This document shows, piece after piece, positions 1 through 11,189 of a DNA stretch of 64,000 bases (within the stretch, counting starts at the first letter, position 1; every line of letters starts with the position of its first letter). This DNA comes from Sordariomycetes sp. S80-01Y. Its lineage: Eukaryota; Ascomycota; Sordariomycetes. Location of the stretch: contig JAXQJY010000020.1 of NCBI GenBank assembly GCA_037042185.1, positions 744,001 to 808,000 of the forward strand, given 5' to 3'. The notes under the pieces were generated by a model. That model saw only the letters and a program-made list of their open reading frames with translations, did no database searches and was not told the DNA's origin. Position numbers and translations under genes: made by a program.

Positions 1-603
1 GAGGCAAGCATCTTTGGGTCTTGACTTTTGACCAGTTCACGACGCTATGGAAGATGACGTATGCGTTCGTGCAAATTTACGCGACCAGTGTGAGTTGCAC
101 CAAGATTTCCATCCTTCTCTTCTACCGACGCGTCTTTGGCACCAATTGTGCCCATAACTTTTGCATGGCTCTTGCTATTGGATACTGGGTCGCCATTGTC
201 GTGGCATGGTTCGCCGGCTGCCGCCCGGCAAGCTACTTCTGGGAACAATTCACAATGCCCGAGGGCAATGGGAGCTGTATGAATACGTCTCTGTTTTATT
301 TTGCAAATGGTATTTGCGCCATGTTGATTGATGTGGCAATTCTATGCGTTCCAATCCCGACGAGTAAGAAAGCCCACCCCACCTCTCAATGCTGTAATAA
401 CACCGATACAGTCATCAACCTAAAAATGCCGAAGAGTCAAAAGATGGCTGTCGGTGGGATACTCCTACTTGGTTCATTGTAAATGCTTTTTTTCCTGCAC
501 AAAATTGAAGCTTACCAGTCATAGTGTATGCATCGCAAGCATCATCCGCATCGTGTCAATGGACAACCCTTTCAGTGAGCCGCTAGAGAGATCTTCCGTA
601 TAA
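1..603 (+). CDS. SAT4/rhodopsin-like integral membrane protein, 5' cut by window edge
   Basis: The frame is open from the left edge, so the start lies outside the window. Visible exons are 1-363, 412-478 and 525-603, with introns 364-411 and 479-524. The protein has hydrophobic helices, the motif KISILLFYRRVF near the start, a CRPASYFWEQF segment and a PIP...LKMPKSQK loop. These are typical of the fungal rhodopsin-domain family (SAT4/PTH11-like), multi-pass plasma-membrane proteins of mostly unknown role. After the helix ending near ASIIRIVSM the frame stops at TAA 601-603, whereas family members usually continue through one more helix and a cytosolic tail. The copy is therefore probably 3'-truncated, or a further intron was missed. 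The 4410-5762 gene is a second member of the family. Confidence 0.65.
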
Positions 604-1220
604 GTCTCGAAAGACTCTACTGTAGTGAGCGTTTGACATATTGATCGGAGCTTTGTTCTGGTGTAGCATGCTGGTATGAGACCTGTGCCGGGGAATTGTT
701 GTGAGTCGAGTTTCGATAGATGTGGAGTCCTTAGAGACTAGGTAGGCAAGGAAGATGAGAAGATAAAAAACCTGCGGGTATTTCGATGAGTTATAGATTA
801 TCTGCCAAACCCGTATTTCATGGCAATTTCACGTCCAGAAACCGTTTCAATACTGAGTGCATCCACCTAAATTTGCATTCCACTGGAATTCCTGGATCAG
901 ATGACCCACTCTGGATTGGCAACCGGAGGTCAGCCTGGGCTGTCAAACACAGTACTACATGATTCGCTGCCTTGACTTGGACTGATTTGTTTGTAATTCA
1001 TTCCTCATCAAGTAAAACCCGTTCCCCTTGAGACTTCTCTGGGTGAAATATTCTCGGTCTTAGCACTTTGTGTAGAAACCATCCTTTAATGGCGGAATCA
1101 CGTGATGTCCGCAAAATTGAGGCAATTCCGAGATGATGAAATGCGAATCTTGACACCATTCCCTCGCCGACTAGCTATTTTGTATATTCTTAGAGCAGGT
1201 CATCGATAAGCTCTCACACG
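604..1220. other. Intergenic, no gene seen
   Basis: No convincing coding frame. It holds the 3' side of the membrane-protein gene and the promoter region of the RWD-domain gene, without a clear TATA box. Confidence 0.5.
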
Positions 1221-2153
1221 ATGCAGACTTTCGCCACAAAATGCCTTCCAAAAGACCTGATGGAGGTCCAGCTTGGGGAGATCGATCTGCTGCTGGCCAT
1301 GTATCCATCAGAAGACGAAATTCAAGTGGACAATAGCTCCCGACATCTGCTAGAGGAACTACGGACATGGTGTGAAAGTGAAGGCACCGAAAACTTTTCG
1401 TTTTTAACGCAAGACGCTATCTACATCACCCTTGGTCTCGACTTTGACGTCCCAGTGCAAGACGACAGCGAGACAACCATTACGGACGCAGCGCCACGCA
1501 TTGAGTTGGCCATTTCCGTTCCTATTGCTTACACAGGCGATACAACAGCGAGTGATCCTTCTGAGCCTCCAAACGCATCAATGAGAGTCCAGCCAACATC
1601 TTGGATGAGCAAAGCTGAGGCAGCTCAGATGAGCGCAGAAACCCCCCAGGCAGACATCACCAGCGCTATCGAATTCGTGAGGGAAGCTGCAGCTCATTCC
1701 TTCAAAAGAAAACATCACAAAGAGTGCACGGCTTCCCCTAACAACCATCAAGAAATTACCCGAATATGGTTCTACTTTCCTTCCATCAGCACCCGCTCTA
1801 AGCGAGACGATATAGTCAACAACGCGCCTACATATAACCTCACCGGCTTCCTCCTTGCAGGAAAACCCGGGGTTCTGTGTCTAGAAGGAGATTCCCAAGC
1901 CATCGACGATTTCATGAAATTTATCAAGACAGTGAGCTGGAACGATATTCCCTCACAGCATAAGAAGGTGAGCGAGAGGCATAGAGAAGAGGGGCCGGAG
2001 CTCGCACGACTTTTTAAGGATATGAGCGAGATTACGGACGAGTTTGGGGATACTAGACGCGGGATAAGGGGGAATAGAAACGACATGAGTGTTCTGAAGA
2101 GTTGGATGGAGGAGCGTGGGGTTGGCCAGGCATTTGAAAAGGTATTCGTTTGA
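1221..2153 (+). CDS. RWD domain protein with C-terminal DUF1115 (RWDD2-like)
   Basis: Single exon, 310 aa. Residues about 10-75 form an RWD domain (the EIDLLLAMYPSEDEI opening is characteristic), a fold used as a protein-protein adaptor. After a variable linker (about 85-155) the C-terminal half, about 170-310, matches the DUF1115/Prp3-C-like domain of RWDD2 proteins: RIWFYFPSI, the LTGFLLAGKPGVLCLEG block, SWNDIPS.HKKV and a closing WMEERGVGQAFEKV. The start at 1221 is the first in-frame ATG and sits immediately before the RWD domain, at the usual family position. Molecular role is unknown; RWDD2 proteins are conserved eukaryotic proteins probably acting in the cytosol or nucleus. No sign of damage, and no functional link to its neighbours is evident. 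Confidence 0.85.
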   Translation: MQTFATKCLPKDLMEVQLGEIDLLLAMYPSEDEIQVDNSSRHLLEELRTWCESEGTENFSFLTQDAIYITLGLDFDVPVQDDSETTITDAAPRIELAISVPIAYTGDTTASDPSEPPNASMRVQPTSWMSKAEAAQMSAETPQADITSAIEFVREAAAHSFKRKHHKECTASPNNHQEITRIWFYFPSISTRSKRDDIVNNAPTYNLTGFLLAGKPGVLCLEGDSQAIDDFMKFIKTVSWNDIPSQHKKVSERHREEGPELARLFKDMSEITDEFGDTRRGIRGNRNDMSVLKSWMEERGVGQAFEKVFV

Positions 2154-2723
2154 GCAGATATATGATGGGACGGTTGGCGGGCTTCAGCCCCTTCGAGAAA
2201 AGACAATCATCTGAAACGCGAGGAACCTTGCGCCTACGCAATTGCGGTGTCATGCAAGGTGTAGCGCGAATGTCAGGTCACGACAAACGTACGGCGTTTC
2301 AAGAGCGGCTATCGCGGCCACTAGATTTAAAGGCTCTGATTGTCTGGACAGAGTATATTAGGCTCAACGGAAAAGAGCCTGGATAGTCCTCAATCTCATG
2401 GGGCATTCTTCGTCAAGACCCCAACATCTAGCCGAGAAGATGTGTTCGGCCATGTAATGTCAACCTCGATCAGTTGAAGAACTGGTGAGTTGCCGATGCA
2501 CTCGCAAAGAGGGATGCAAAGACTGACAAAATGGTATGAGCATGTTTGCGCGGTCGCCGATCAAACTCAGCTATGGATGGCCGTGCTTGTGGTTGACGTT
2601 TACGGAGACGTTTATGCACAATATGACCAGTGTCTGTCAGATTCGAGCTCGACCTTGCTGGCCTGCAGTCGCTGGCTTAGTTCGCACGGTTCTAAACGAT
2701 TTCGAAGTAATCGCACAGCTCAA
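2154..2723. other. Convergent intergenic region, no gene seen
   Basis: This lies between the convergent ends of the RWD gene and the EthD gene. Short open frames here show no family features. Confidence 0.5.
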
Positions 2724-3368
2724 TCAAACATAGCCCTCAAACATCTCCTTGTACTCCTCCCTGATCTTTTCATCGCCAACCCAGACATCTCTTGCCCGAT
2801 CCACAGCCTCAACATGCATACCGATATATGTAGCTACCATGCCTCCACCAAATGCGTTCTTATCGATAAATTTGTGCTCATCGGGCTCCACAACATCGAC
2901 GTAGTACGGGTGTGCCAGCATATCAGCCAGAATTTCGGGTGATTCGTACAGGAACATCGCTATGCCGTCGAACTCGACCAGGTCTTCCGAGGACGGCTCC
3001 GAGGCGCCGCCGTTAGTCGGGGGGATGCGTCCTGCCACTTGGATCTAGGTATAGACTCTGTCAGCACAGTGGCCTAGCGCGCCCGGGAAGAAGCAAGTGT
3101 CTCGTTGGAGACAGCCCGAGGAAAGACTCATTTGTGACAGATTTACCTGTTGGTAGCGCGTAATGTTGAAATGTGTTGCAAGGGGCACGACCTTAGGCGC
3201 GTGCTGCTCTTGCCAGTAATCCCAAAACTCTTCACGAGTGGAATTGGGATGACGCTTGACGTAGGTGACCATCTGCGTCAGGCCAGTGTTGGACTGGCAT
3301 TTTGACGCAGTGGCCGACGCCGTGAGAAGCCAGGCCACGCTGGCCAAATAATTGCGGGAGGTAACCAT
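2724..3368 (-). CDS. EthD-domain protein
   Basis: Two exons on the minus strand, 3368-3147 and 3044-2724, with an intron 3146-3045 (gtaaat...ctag, phase 0), giving 180 aa from the ATG at 3368. The core reads MVTYVKRHPNSTREEFWDYW with a following HAPKV, then the acidic/aromatic GIAMFLYESPE and DMLAHPYYVDVVEPDE segments. This is the EthD fold (dimeric alpha+beta barrel) found in fungal dehydratase- and cyclase-like small enzymes and in proteins of unknown function. The upstream 25 residues are hydrophobic (LASVAWLLTASATA) and could be a signal peptide, which is unusual for EthD proteins. A start at the internal Met just before VTYVKRHP (position 3272) would give a cytosolic protein. A further upstream in-frame ATG lies at 3434. 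Substrate unknown. Confidence 0.75.
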
Positions 3369-4409
3369 CGAGGACTGCGGCAAGTGCATTAAGTTCGAGC
3401 GAGAAGAAAGGGGAAAGCGGGCGAAGGAAGTCACTAACGTGGGACTAAAAGCGTCTTAGGGCGAAGGAGGAAGAACAGCGCTTACCGAAGAGTGGGCAAT
3501 CGTCTACTAGGCTTACGGGACAATTATGATGAACTGTGGCCGGTATGGGCAAGGTGCTCGGGAGCCATAGGAATTTGGTTGGCACAGTATGGAGTATGTA
3601 TTCGGAGTCAGGCAACATGAGATCCCCGCCGCGGGGAAGAGGCGCCTATTGGATAAAACAGAGAATAAACTCGCGGGAAATGACCTGAAGGTCCTTTCTG
3701 TAGATGCCTGCTGGCTCTGCAGCAGAACAGGACCAACGACATAGTGCGCACCCCAAAACGGGCAAGTCTGTACGATGGAGCAATGATCAGCCCCTAAGCC
3801 CAGCACCCCGGCCGCGGAATTGGAAGAGCCTTCCGCGACGTACGACCAGGGGCAAAATCGGCGCATTTGTGATTCATCGAATATCAGCTGCAATCAGATG
3901 GATAGTATGGCAACCACTGGCGAAAACAGGAGAGCTTCACATTCAATGACCATAAACGGGCACTTGATAGACCCAGAAATTCGTTCGGTCCTCAAGACTG
4001 GATTGTTTCATGTGATTTGGGACCTGGGGTTGTCGGTTGTGCCGCCCCCTGAATATGAGGCCTGGACCAACGCGCGGAACCAACATGCATGTGTCGCAAA
4101 AGAGAAGATTACGAATCCGCGCTGCCAACCGGGCCACTCGCAGCCACGCTGGAATGAGGATGCAACCCGAAGTAGCGCACCAATGCCCCGACTCTTTGTC
4201 TTGATTCGCTCCCGGTTCACTTGAGGCTTGAGCGATTCCTAGATGGGAGTTACTGATATGATGGCGGCGCATGTCAGGCACCAAGCCGTTGTTGGCAATC
4301 TTTCACGGAAAAATCTCAACATGCTTTAAGTAAGACTCCCCAGACTTCGAGTTGCGTCTTTGCTGTAAGCTCCTGTCGAATCAATCAATGTCGCCTCCGA
4401 GACATCGCG
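3369..4409. other. Intergenic, no gene seen
   Basis: Divergent promoter space between the EthD gene and the SAT4-like gene. Several short frames occur on both strands but none shows domain features. Confidence 0.5.
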
Positions 4410-5762
4410 ATGGCGTTCCCCGTTGTCCATGGCGTGACAACATTCGTCGCGGCCCCGGATGGGTACGAGGTCGACTTTAGGAACCCGCAGAGTCGCTACA
4501 AATTGGATCATCTCTTGATTTTCGCGGCGCTTGGCTCCCTCGCATTGGCATGCGTCAGTCAGCGGCTGTATACGAAGCTGTTCATCGCAGGCGGATTGAA
4601 CATTGACGACGGTAGGTGTGGGTGCAGATTTTACGGAATAACATGAAGCTGATAGATGATACTCAGTCCTGGCAAGTCTGGCATTTATAGCCGCCATGAT
4701 GATGCAATCTATCCAAACGTGGTCAATAGCTATAGGAGGGTTATGTCACCATGCGTGGGAGATGCCAATCGACGTTTTCGAGAAGCACATGCTCGTAAGT
4801 TTTCTCAAATGCTTGAGCAAAGGCTCAGGAGCTGACAGCTGATAGAGCTCCTACATTGTCGCCCCCATCTTTATATTATGCAACGGCCTCAGCAAATCGT
4901 CTCTTCTGGTAGTCTACCTCCAGATCTCCCCGCAACGATGGTACCGAGTCGCCATTTGGGCCGCTATCTCCCTTGTGGCATCTTACACATTCATTATCGC
5001 CAGTCTTCTCTTATTTGCCTGCAAGCCGATCCGCGCCGCTTGGGACCCGTACAAGATGGCCGAGGGTGATTGTATTGACACAGCTGCGCTGTATATTGCG
5101 ATTGCCATAGCAAACATCGTGTCGGATGTGATTTTGTTTGCCATCCCGATTCCCATGATTGTGGGATTGAAGATGCCTCTGGCCCAGAAGGTTGGTGCCG
5201 CAGCGATATTTGGCGTGGGAGGCATGACTGTTGCGACCAGTGTGGTAAGGATGATTTACCTGCCGAGTTTGCTGAAGGCGACGGATATTCCCTGGGTTGC
5301 GGCGCCGGCAAACGTGTGGTCGTACGTGAAGAGTGTACCTTGCACCTAGGAACGCTGAGCTAACGCGCATTTTACAGGTTCGTTGAAGTCAACCTCTTCA
5401 TCATATGCAGCTCCATCCCCACACTCCGCAAATTCGTCAGACGTTTTGTTCCCAAGATTTTCAGCTCCTATGGCTCACGAAATTCGAAGAAAACGCCGCA
5501 GAACGAGTCTGATAGCAAGCTCAGCCAACACAGGGCTGGGTATAGTCAATTTAGTGGCGTCAACGTTGAGCTCGATGGGATGGTTAAAAATATGGAGGCG
5601 AAGATATCAGTCACAAGGAGGACGACGGAGAACAATGAAGGTAGAGACGGGGACAGCGAAAAGGGAATTTTGACAGTCGAGGGCCGACCATCATATAGCC
5701 CATCAAAAGCAGGGTCACGGGAGACTACGAGACTCAGCCGTGATCACTTACGCGCAGATTAA
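4410..5762 (+). CDS. SAT4/rhodopsin-like integral membrane protein
   Basis: Four exons: 4410-4611, 4667-4794, 4846-5321 and 5378-5762. The introns have clean GT...AG borders and consistent phases, giving 396 aa. Hydrophobic segments include HLLIFAALGSLALACV near residue 35, a helix after the first intron, the WAAISLVASYTFIIASLLLF stretch, IAIAIANIVSDVILFAIPIPM and a late helix ending VEVNLFIICSSIPTLRKF. The family marks CKPIRAAWDP and PIPMIVGLKMPLAQK are present, followed by a hydrophilic, serine-rich cytosolic tail of roughly 90 residues. This is the fungal rhodopsin/PTH11-like domain architecture; such proteins are plasma-membrane proteins of unproven function. The gene appears intact, in contrast to the shortened relative at the left edge of the window. 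Nothing in its neighbourhood ties it to a pathway. Confidence 0.85.
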
Positions 5763-6723
5763 CGCTGGCTGAGAGATGAATTCGCGCAGATTTGGCAATT
5801 ACGAAATCCTCAGCTCCCCTCGACACAGATTCACGATCCAGCCCTGTAATGAGTTGATAGTGATTGGAATTAAGCTCGTTGGTGATGTTGAAGTTACTAA
5901 CAAGAGGGAGGAAGGGTTTCGCTAAGGGCTTCTGAGCAAGATGGCTGCTGCACGTCCTCGCTGTGGCCTTGACAATCTATTCAAGAGCAAGAAGCCCAGG
6001 GACGGGGAGTATCGAACGTAGATGAGTGCAGTTCCATGGGCTGTAAGTCCGTTCAGTCTTTCCGTTCGGCCTTCACCGGTTGGAGGTTTTGTCACGCCAA
6101 AGTTGGAGAAACCCCTAGCTCAGGATATCTGTCAAGAATGTTCTGATGGGAAAGGATAGAGGCCCAATGTCCCGCGAATACATATTCTATTTCCGCAAGC
6201 TAAGCGCAAATTCGTCGCTAGGTCCAGATATTTTCGAGTCACCGCTTGGTAGGCAGCGCTTGAAGTAGTGGGCAGCATGGTAGCAACAGTCATGTTGACC
6301 GCAGCTTTATCGGCCCATGTCACACTTCGTTATCAAAGACTGGTAATTCCTTCCCTCAAATTCCATAGTTATATGGAAAGGCCTTCGTCAAGCACTGTTT
6401 GTGATGTGGTTCAGTTGCAGACACGTGAGGCTGGAAAAGCCCCCAACGAGAGCACTTGGCTCGCATATCCCTGAAGCACTTCTGATCTAAGCAAGGATCA
6501 GGCCAGGCCAGGCCAATATACTGAACCCTACTTGCGGAAATTGCTACTTTGGGAGTAATTCGGAGTTATTTGACTAGCTCAAAGTGAGAATACCTTCCTC
6601 GATCATCGCAACCTCAACGCATATTTGTGCCGTTTCATCTATTTGCTCAGCCAAGCGTAACATTTCTCATTTAGTCGTGATAAAAAAGCCCATAGCAGAG
6701 ATTCGAATTGCTTTCAACCACTG
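5763..6723. other. Convergent intergenic region, no gene seen
   Basis: No supported coding sequence. A short GGCCA triplication occurs near 6500-6515. Confidence 0.5.
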
Positions 6724-7941
6724 CTAGTGCTTTTCAGGGGCTCTCAGACTAGCGACTGTATTCTGTCGCACATCATTTCCATCAAATCCGACAGCTACCG
6801 CAGTCCATTCGCCGTCTTTCTGGATAGTCCATTTGATAGGGCCCAGCGGGAGCTTGTCAAAGCAGCCACTGCGCGAGCCCAGGATATCGTCAGCAAGTTG
6901 GGGAGACATCCCATGCTTGAAGTGACAATCTCCTCCAAATTGAACAGGTATGGCGTCTCGATCGATCTCTGCTTCCAGTGTGGTGCATACGTCGTGTTGT
7001 TGTACTATCACTAATTTTGAGGCTGTCCTCGGATCAATCCATTTACTTAGCAAGCCCCAAACACTGCTGAAGTAGGGGGATGCATTCAACATCTGGTTCA
7101 AATCAGGCTGTCAGTAACATTGGGGGTTGGCTGTCGGGTCAGGTGCACACTTACGTATACGCGCTCAACAACCTCAGGGTAGCACGTTGCAAGCAGCTTG
7201 CTTATGTCTTGCGCGTACGATCTCAAACCCCAACCCTGTTTGAGAGTTAAGGTGCCTACGTCGACTAGATAGACGGCGCTGGTAACCGGGCTCGCAGAGT
7301 TGGGGCGGTCGTGAATACCTGAGCACAAGGGGAGCACGAAGCGGGTGAGATAGTCCAGACACATTATACCGCGCTTGGTAGGGGACGATACCACATGGCC
7401 ATGATTAGACTTGCTTGAATCGCTTCGACTTTTGGCATAGTCCGACGTGACTGTTGTCGTGAGATGGGACGTGTCGAATATGCATATAGGTAGTCCCTTT
7501 TTTGTGCGATGGCCGGTCCAATGGGGGTACTGAATGGTCAACGGCCTGGGTACAGAGACTAAGTGCGGACAGAGCTGACCTACCATTTTCCGTGAGGCCT
7601 CAAATTCCGCGATATCGATGCTTTGGTACGACGTGATCGCGTCGACGGATTGCCGGACAAGAAGTGCTTGTTCGTACTGTCTCAAAGCGCCGTCTACATC
7701 GTAGCTTCGTCCTCTCAGAAACCTCCTACATGCAGCATGTCAATTAGCATGCTCTGCATTAGCTTGGACGGGCTGAATACAGCAATGTGGTCTTGTCGTT
7801 CAATCCGTCGACCGCATCCCTCGCGTGCAGCTCAGTAGGTCGACTCAATAATCCATTGCACTCACACCTCTGCAGGAAATCCTCGAACGAGGCGTTTTGT
7901 TGGCAAGCGAGCTCTGATTCAGCGTCGTGCGTAACGTCCAT
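6724..7941 (-). CDS. Sec14-like CRAL-TRIO domain protein
   Basis: Four exons on the minus strand: 7941-7868, 7725-7584, 7529-7155 and 7092-6724, in phase throughout, giving 319 aa. The N-terminal helical CRAL-TRIO-N part is recognisable across the first intron (FLRGRSYDVDGALRQYEQAL). The lipid-binding CRAL-TRIO domain follows: YPHWTGHRTKKGLPICIFD, a SAVYLVDVGTLTLKQGW strand-helix unit, the LLATCYPEVVERVY motif typical of Sec14 proteins, then NASPYFSSVWGLLSKWIDP and the closing VQFGGDC. Sec14-type proteins exchange or present phosphatidylinositol and other lipids at cytosolic membrane surfaces. The gene is divergent from the terpene synthase at 8646, separated by about 700 bp, so shared control is possible but unproven. 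The first intron is long (142 bp) for this window. Confidence 0.8.
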
Positions 7942-8645
7942 ATTCTACTTTGGATGGCAGCAATAACCTTGACAGTCGACCAAACAGAACCTATACGGGT
8001 GAGATTTATGGAAATTAAAACGAAGGGATAGCCATGAAATTTATCTGTCTCTATGTCATATATTTCACTCTGACGTCGCTAGTCTTGAAAGTGTGCGGTG
8101 AGACAACATTGGCCTGGACCTCCCTCCACCAAAAATCATTACGGCCTGCTGAGTCGACACTAAAAGAGGCTCGTCCCCACCAAGCCTACACTAGCTTATC
8201 CAGTAACGCTGCACAGAGACTTGATGTCTGAACTCGGGAGACGATTTGTGGGACTTGTCTCGGACAACTGGCTCACTGATTATGCCTCTCCAGAGAGTGA
8301 CCGCGCCCGTGGACCTGTTGATGGTAATCATTTATTATTGATCGTCGCTCATCTCGATTCTCTGGACCATTCTCTCCGGATAAGCAGCTGGATTGGAGAG
8401 CCCGTGGCCCTAAAGGAAAGTCGAACCAAAACAGCACTCCAGTGACTTGTTTGAGGCACTAGGGGACAATGACGGAGCTCGTGCACTATTTTGAGATGCA
8501 TGAGAGTATTATGATGCTCATAATGACGTTAATTGAATGGAAAGCGCCGCCCTCTAGGGATTTGTGTTATAAAGCTGGATGAACGTTCGGGAACGACCCC
8601 GCCCTTAGGGGTTTGCAAGCATATCTGTTCATTTACACCTTCGCC
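7942..8645. promoter_or_regulatory. Divergent intergenic region between Sec14-like and terpene synthase genes
   Basis: About 700 bp separate two divergent start codons. No unambiguous TATA box or operator repeat was recognised. Short open frames in it show no protein features. Confidence 0.4.
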
Positions 8646-11189
8646 ATGGAGGTCAATGATAAAACATCAAATATTGTTGACCTGTCGCACTTTGATACAA
8701 AAGGCTTTTGTAGGAGCTATACACTTCGAAGACATGTTTTCGAGCACCTTGCGAATGCGGGATGTCAGGAAGCTCGCGCGGACTGGGCTAAATATATCGC
8801 CCCCGTCGACAAGTTTGGCGGCTGCAATCCTATCAACGGTAATTTCACCGCTTTGGTCTTGCCCTTTTGCCGACCAGAGAGACTGCATCTCGTGGCGTAT
8901 ATTTTGGAGTGTAAGGCTCTTGAGGTACACACGCCTTGAACCATCTGACCATTCCCAGACGCGTTTCTCCACGACAACGTAGTCGAGTCAATCGAGCCAA
9001 AGTCCGTGAGTTCACAATCAATGTCTGTGAGTGAAGTGCGTCCCCAAAGTTTCTAGTTGATCGGGACTAAGAAAGTTGCTTAATTAGGACGACGATGCCT
9101 TCACATTTGGAGACACAGAGGCAGCTGTTGCACATTTGAAGGCAGGAAGAAGGCAGCTACAGGCTAAAATGGCCGTGCAACTAGCCGATACCGACAGCAA
9201 ATGTGCGGAAAGGGTTATAAGTGTTTGGGAGTCTATGCTGAAAACGACTTTGAGGGACAAAACGTGTGATTTTGACACACTTGACGACTACCTTGACTTC
9301 CGCATTATCGACACTGGTGCACCGTGAGTTTTTTTTCCGCGGGCGAGAGGATAATCTAATCATCTCGAGCAGATTCGTTGAATCTATCTTGCTGTTCGGC
9401 TTGAGAATGACCTTGACGGCGAGAGAAGATGAGCAGCTGGCGGAAGTTGTTCGACCTTGTTTCGCATCCCTGGCTCTTGCCAATGATTACTTCTCTTTCG
9501 ATAGGGAGTGGGAAGAGTCAAAGTTTCCAGGTGCCCCAAGGCCTGTCAACGCCGTTTGGCATTATATGAGATGGCATGACGTCGATGTACCCTCAGCGAA
9601 GAGGCTGGTCAGGGAAGCCGCGAACAGATACGAGGCTATGTTCCTCGAATTTTGCCACAGCTTCCGAATGAAGCACGCCCCCATCTCCAAAAAGATTGAT
9701 CAGTATCTTGATGCGATTGCGCATCAGGTTAGTGGCAATGTGGTCTGGAGCCTGAATTGTCCACGATACCATCCGGAGTTCCGCTACGACCCCAACGCGG
9801 GATTGGAAGACACACTTACGGCGCGACATTCCTCTCCTGCGGGGTTCCTCTCAGAGGGCAGTTCGGCTTACCGTAAACTATCTACTTCCTCTACGGGCAC
9901 ACTGAGCACATCCGACTTTTTGGAGGCAGACTCGACGCCCGCATCGCCACTCTGGACGGTTGAAAGTTCTTGCCGAGGCGGCTCGGGTATCACCATTCCC
10001 TATAATCATACACTTGGACCAGAGGTACTCTAAATTAGAATTGGCATGAACAATAAGCTGACGTCAGGAAGTATCTCAAGGCACCTCACGAATACGTGCG
10101 CTCGCTGCCGTCCAAGGGGTTTCGTCACAAACTGGCGGATGCGCTGAATCTATGGACGCAGCTACCCGAGGCGACGCTTGCTGGAATCAAAGGAGTTGTG
10201 GATCATCTTCACAATGCATCTTTAATGTATACATACGTATTCTGTGGATTTGTTTAGAGGTTAACAAGTACACAGACTGGACGACGTTGAAGATGATTCA
10301 GAGCTGCGTCGAGGTCAGCCCGCAGCGCACGTCGTCTTTGGCAAACCTCAGACTATCAACGCAGGGAGTTTCGCAATTTTAGAGGCTATAGGCAAAGCAA
10401 GAAATCTGAGCGTACCAAATGCTCTTGATATTACGCTTGGTAGGCTGCAATGGTTACCCTGGTGCGCAAGCAACTGACTTTGTCAAGAGCAATTGCGAGA
10501 GCTTCACATTGGTCAGAGTCACGATTTAGAGTGGACTAGGCTTGGTTACTGTCCTTCTGAATCAGATTACATCACGATGGTGGAGAAGAGTAAGCTAGAA
10601 GTGGACGCGGATGTGACAGTTGCTGACCTTTTTAGAAACGGGTGGTTTATTTCACCTTTTGTCTCGTCTGATGAGTACCAGGATCGAGAAGTGGTAGGTT
10701 GAAAGCTCTCAAATAGTCGAAGCTCTAACAATCTCTAGTATTTCGCTGGATATACATAGGCTTATTACCTTAATGGGTATCTACTTCCAGATACGCGATG
10801 ACTATCAAAATCTCAATTCGCTTGAGGTAAGCCGTTTATGATGGGGTGGTTTGAATCGACTCACAAATAAGTATCAGGAACAAAAAGGCTTTTGCGAGGA
10901 CCTAGATGAAGGCAAACTTTCCTTTCCCTTGGTCCACTGCCTGAAGTCGAGCCCGGGTGATATCCGACTTCGTGGGATTCTGCAGCGCCGACATGGTACA
11001 GGAGGCCTAAGCAGATCATTAAAACTCATCGTTCTGGAAATTTTGCAAGACTCAGGAAGCATGTCTTATACGCTACAGGCTCTGAGGGGCTTGAAGGTGC
11101 AGATTGACGAGACCATGCGACAATTGGAGAGTCAGACTGGAAAGACAAACTGGATTATGCGATTGCTCCTACAAAAGTTTAGTTTATAA
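8646..11189 (+). CDS. Bifunctional prenyltransferase-terpene synthase (PTTS; di- or sesterterpene type)
   Basis: Ten exons: 8646-8910, 8959-9026 (alternative donor after 9005), 9088-9323, 9373-10024, 10072-10226, 10276-10439, 10488-10589, 10636-10693, 10739-10826, 10878-11189. All phases agree, giving about 699 aa, the normal PTTS length. Residues 1 to about 330 are a class I terpene cyclase: metal-binding DNVVE at about 94-98 and NSE triad NDYFSFDRE at about 227-235. After a Ser/Thr-rich linker (about 335-405) the C-terminal domain is an E-type isoprenyl diphosphate synthase: DDVEDDSELRRG at about 461 (first Asp-rich motif), IGQSHDLEW, KKTGGLFHLLSRLM and IRDDYQNL at about 587 (second Asp-rich motif). 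In this family the C-terminal half makes GGPP or GFPP from IPP and an allylic diphosphate, and the N-terminal half ionises and cyclises it. All catalytic motifs are intact. Product size and skeleton cannot be predicted here. No tailoring P450 is adjacent; the nearest is at 34.2-35.9 kb. Confidence 0.92.

Noticed and set aside
1772-2206. 144-codon minus-strand frame over the RWD-domain gene
   Set aside because: Antisense shadow of a conserved coding exon.
10590-10635. Apparent replacement of the KTGG motif in the prenyltransferase half by unrelated residues
   Set aside because: The odd residues are an unspliced intron (10590-10635); splicing restores KKTGGLF.
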